From assembly GCF_900188385.1 (NCBI RefSeq), contig NZ_FZOI01000009.1:62001-126000 (forward strand): a stretch of 64,000 nt of DNA, read 5' to 3'. Under the pieces are notes generated by a model, which was given only the letters and a program-made list of their open reading frames with translations, was not told the origin of the DNA and did no database searches. This stretch comes from Azospirillum sp. RU38E (GTDB lineage: Bacteria; Pseudomonadota; Alphaproteobacteria; Azospirillales; Azospirillaceae). The translations under genes were made by a program, and so were the position numbers. This document shows, piece by piece, positions 61,580 to 64,000 of this stretch (its first letter is position 1; the number at the start of each line of letters is the position of its first letter).

Positions 61580-62593
61580 ATGCCGGATAATGTCGTGATG
61601 GAGGGAACCCTGGCCCAGGCCGCCACAGCCCCCGCCGCCATCCGCAATGACTGGACACGGGAACAGGTGGCCGACCTGTTCGCCATGCCCTTCATGGACC
61701 TGCTGTTCAAGGCGCAGAGCCTGCACCGGCAATATTTCGATGCCAATGAGGTGCAGATCTCCACCCTGCTGTCGATCAAGACCGGCGGCTGCCCGGAAGA
61801 TTGCGGCTATTGCCCGCAGAGCGCCAGCTTCGATACCGGCCTGAAGGCGTCCAAGCTGATGGAAGTGGAGAAGGTGCTGGAAGAAGCCCGCGCCGCCAAG
61901 GAGCGTGGGGCCAGCCGTTTCTGCATGGGGGCCGCCTGGCGCTCGCCCAAGGATCGCGACCTGGATACGGTTTGCGCCATGATTGAGGGCGTGAAGTCGC
62001 TGGGCATGGAAAGCTGCGTCACCCTGGGCATGTTGCGCCCGGAACAGGCATCGCGGCTGAAGGATGCGGGGTTGGATTATTATAATCACAACCTCGACAC
62101 CTCGCCGGAGCATTACAACAACATCATCACCACAAGGACATATCAGGAGCGGCTGGATACGCTGGAAAATGTCCGCAATGCCGGCATCAATGTCTGCTGC
62201 GGCGGCATTCTGGGCCTGGGCGAGGACCGGGAAGACCGGGTGGGCCTGATCCAGACCCTGGCCAGCCTGCCCAAGCACCCGGAAAGCGTGCCGATCAACC
62301 TGCTGGTCAAGGTCAAGGGCACCTCCCTGGACAAGGCCGAGGAAGTCGACCCGATTGAATTCGTGCGCACCATTGCGGTTGCCCGCATCACCATGCCGTC
62401 CAGCGCCGTCCGCCTGTCGGCCGGGCGGGAGGATATGAGCGATGAGATGCAGGCGCTCTGCTTCCTGGCCGGTGCCAATTCCATCTTCTATGGCGAGCGG
62501 CTGCTGACCACAGTGAACCCGGCGCAGGAACGCGACATGAAGCTGTTCGACCGGCTGGGTCTGCGCCCGATGCAGGTGGAAGTGCGCGAATGA
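61580..62593 (+). CDS. bioB: Biotin synthase
   Basis: 337-residue radical SAM enzyme. The [4Fe-4S] motif C71-x3-C75-x2-C78 ([13 protein letters not shown]) is intact, as are the BioB segments [26 protein letters not shown] and [21 protein letters not shown]. The late block [15 protein letters not shown] supports the [2Fe-2S] site. It inserts sulfur into dethiobiotin. GAGGAA lies before ATG 61580. Its stop overlaps bioA (ATGA). Confidence 0.97.
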   Translation: MPDNVVMEGTLAQAATAPAAIRNDWTREQVADLFAMPFMDLLFKAQSLHRQYFDANEVQISTLLSIKTGGCPEDCGYCPQSASFDTGLKASKLMEVEKVLEEARAAKERGASRFCMGAAWRSPKDRDLDTVCAMIEGVKSLGMESCVTLGMLRPEQASRLKDAGLDYYNHNLDTSPEHYNNIITTRTYQERLDTLENVRNAGINVCCGGILGLGEDREDRVGLIQTLASLPKHPESVPINLLVKVKGTSLDKAEEVDPIEFVRTIAVARITMPSSAVRLSAGREDMSDEMQALCFLAGANSIFYGERLLTTVNPAQERDMKLFDRLGLRPMQVEVRE

Positions 62594-63864
62594 GCGATGC
62601 GCCCGGCTGGCTGACGGAAGGGTTGGGGCATATCTGGTTGCCCTATACCCAGATGCGCACAGCCGGCCCACCCCTGCCCGTCACCGCCACCCATGGCACG
62701 CGCCTGCGGCTGGCGGACGGGCGGGAACTGGTGGATGGCATTGCCTCCTGGTGGACGGCCTGCCACGGCTATAACCACCCGCATCTGCTGGCGGCGCTTC
62801 AGGCCCAGGCCGAGGCCATGCCGCATGTCATGTTCGGCGGGTTGGGGCATGAGCCTGCTTACCGGCTGGCCACACGGCTGGCGGGGCTGCTGCCGGGTGA
62901 TCTGACGCGGGTGTTCCTGGCGGAATCCGGTTCGGTATCGGTGGAAGTCGCCATGAAAATGGCGGTGCAGTACTGGCTGAACAAGGGGGAGCGGGGGCGC
63001 CACAAGATCCTGGCCTTCACCGGCGGCTATCACGGCGACACCATCGCCACCATGGCCGTCTGCGACCCGGAAGAAGGGATGCACGCCAAGTTCCGCGGCC
63101 TGCTGCCCGAACATCCCGTACTGCCCCTGCCCCGCGACGCGGAAAGCCTGGAGACGCTGGACCAGTTCCTGGCCCAGCAGGGCCACCGTATCGCCGCCAT
63201 GCTGGTGGAACCGCTGGTGCAGGGGGCCGGCGGGATGCTGTTCCATGATTCGGCCGTGCTGCGGCGGCTGCGGGAACTGGCCGACCGGCACGGCATCCTG
63301 CTGATTTTCGATGAGATTTTTACGGGGTTTGGCCGCACGGGAACGATGTTCGCGTGCGAGGCGGCCGGCGTGGTGCCGGATATTGTCACCCTGTCCAAGG
63401 CGCTGACCGGCGGTGTTCTGCCCCTGTCCGCCGCCATTGCCAGCGCGCGGGTGTTCGATGCCTTCTGGTCGGAAGAGCCCAGCGCCGCCCTGATGCATGG
63501 CCCCACCTATATGGGCCATGCGCTGGCCTGCGCGGTGGCCAATGCCTCGCTGGACCTGTTCGAGACGGAACCGCGCCTGCAACAGGTGGAAGCCATTTCC
63601 ACCGCCTTGCGCCGGGGGCTGGAACCCTGCCGTGACATGCCGGCGGTGGCCGATGTGCGCGTGCTGGGCGCCATCGGCGTGGTGGAACTGAAACAGGCCC
63701 CGGCGGACCTGCGCGGGTTGAAGGAAAAGCTGGTGGAACAGGGGGTGTGGATAAGGCCTTTTGGCCGCATCCTCTACCTGACGCCTGCCTTCACCATCGG
63801 GGAGGATGATCTGGAACGGCTGATGGCCGCCATCCGCACCGTCACGGCAGGTTTGCCGGGATGA
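62590..63864 (+). CDS. bioA: Adenosylmethionine-8-amino-7-oxononanoate aminotransferase
   Basis: 424-residue PLP class III aminotransferase. IWLPYTQM near the N-terminus, the segment [20 protein letters not shown], and [46 protein letters not shown] with the PLP-binding Lys are BioA-specific. [21 protein letters not shown] is the second substrate block. It converts KAPA to 7,8-diaminopelargonate with SAM as amino donor. It overlaps bioB and the next gene by 4 bases each. Confidence 0.96.
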   Translation: MSDAPGWLTEGLGHIWLPYTQMRTAGPPLPVTATHGTRLRLADGRELVDGIASWWTACHGYNHPHLLAALQAQAEAMPHVMFGGLGHEPAYRLATRLAGLLPGDLTRVFLAESGSVSVEVAMKMAVQYWLNKGERGRHKILAFTGGYHGDTIATMAVCDPEEGMHAKFRGLLPEHPVLPLPRDAESLETLDQFLAQQGHRIAAMLVEPLVQGAGGMLFHDSAVLRRLRELADRHGILLIFDEIFTGFGRTGTMFACEAAGVVPDIVTLSKALTGGVLPLSAAIASARVFDAFWSEEPSAALMHGPTYMGHALACAVANASLDLFETEPRLQQVEAISTALRRGLEPCRDMPAVADVRVLGAIGVVELKQAPADLRGLKEKLVEQGVWIRPFGRILYLTPAFTIGEDDLERLMAAIRTVTAGLPG

Positions 63865-64000
63865 AGGGCCTGTTGGATGAACGGGCCGCCAGCGCCCTGG
63901 CCGGCCTGTCCGCCGCCAGCCGCCGCCGTACTTTGCGGCCGCTGGTGCGGGACGGGGTGCGGCTGCAATTGCCGAATGGGCGCTGGCTGATTGACGCGGC
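63861..64000 (+). CDS. bioF: 8-amino-7-oxononanoate synthase, 5' part only
   Basis: The frame starts at the ATG overlapping the bioA stop (ATGA, 63861-63864) and runs off the window end after ~46 codons. The visible residues (LLDERAASALAGLSAASRRRTLRPLVRDG, then LQLPNGRWLIDA) fit the N-terminus of BioF, with its N-terminal helix and the L.l.DGr.l.d turn before the KAPA synthase core. Position after bioB-bioA supports it. The PLP site lies beyond the window. Confidence 0.8.
   Translation, partial: MKGLLDERAASALAGLSAASRRRTLRPLVRDGVRLQLPNGRWLIDA

Noticed and set aside
61484-62671. The bioD reading frame stays open on the minus strand far upstream, giving an apparent 626-residue protein.
   Set aside because: BioD homology begins at 61483 with a ribosome site. 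The extension lies opposite bioB and has no domain; it is a high-GC shadow.

Overview
This GC-rich, gene-dense window looks like an alphaproteobacterial chromosome. It carries four large TonB-dependent receptors, sugar-catabolic islands run by LacI regulators, alpha-type palindromic intergenic repeats, a saccharopine-type lysine degradation operon and a biotin operon. The mix recalls carbohydrate-scavenging alphaproteobacteria (Azospirillaceae such as Niveispirillum, or sphingomonads/Caulobacter). That placement is inference from gene content only. I saw no rRNA, tRNA, CRISPR array or intact insertion sequence.

Layout. (1) 1-14.4 kb: a sugar or glycoside island with two TonB receptors, an FAD oxidoreductase, two TIM-barrel sugar isomerases/epimerases, a GPH-type symporter, a GMC oxidoreductase, a Gfo/Idh/MocA dehydrogenase and a LacI regulator. 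A perfect 16-bp palindrome and several relatives of it mark a likely LacI regulon. (2) 15.0-16.6 kb: a phosphoesterase. (3) 17.1-32.0 kb: the most unusual region. It holds TldE and TldD proteases, a thioredoxin reductase, three thioredoxins, three members of an unrecognised protein family (two translationally coupled to a thioredoxin), an AraC regulator, a FecI-like sigma factor with a miniature FecR-like protein, an SbmA/BacA-like ABC transporter and a large TonB receptor. I read it as a candidate undescribed system for importing and processing a peptide or thiol-containing compound. (4) 32.3-38.8 kb: a membrane/redox gene group (DUF4166, DUF2269, SDR-DoxX fusion, small membrane protein) divergent from a histidine kinase, an NtrC-type regulator and a DCC protein, with a sigma-54-like promoter between them.

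(5) 38.9-43.6 kb: a Ser/Thr kinase with TPRs and an AT-rich orphan gene, divergent from an FHA-type sigma-54 activator. (6) 43.7-50.9 kb: an alpha-L-rhamnosidase, a TonB receptor and a second LacI regulator. (7) 50.9-56.8 kb: lysine catabolism, comprising a saccharopine dehydrogenase, an aminoadipate semialdehyde dehydrogenase, a 2-oxoadipate dioxygenase/decarboxylase (HglS type), a D-2-hydroxyglutarate-type dehydrogenase and an Lrp regulator. (8) 56.9-59.7 kb: DgoK, DgoA and an SMP-30 lactonase for galactonate-type catabolism. (9) 59.9-64 kb: a solute-binding protein, bioD, and the start of bioB-bioA-bioF.

Two classes of repeat stand out. One is a roughly 110-bp multi-hairpin element present twice (32.08-32.19 and 49.35-49.46 kb), whose stems differ by compensatory changes. 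The other is three long inverted-pair repeats of the familiar CCCCGC..GCGGGG type in the lysine/galactonate region.
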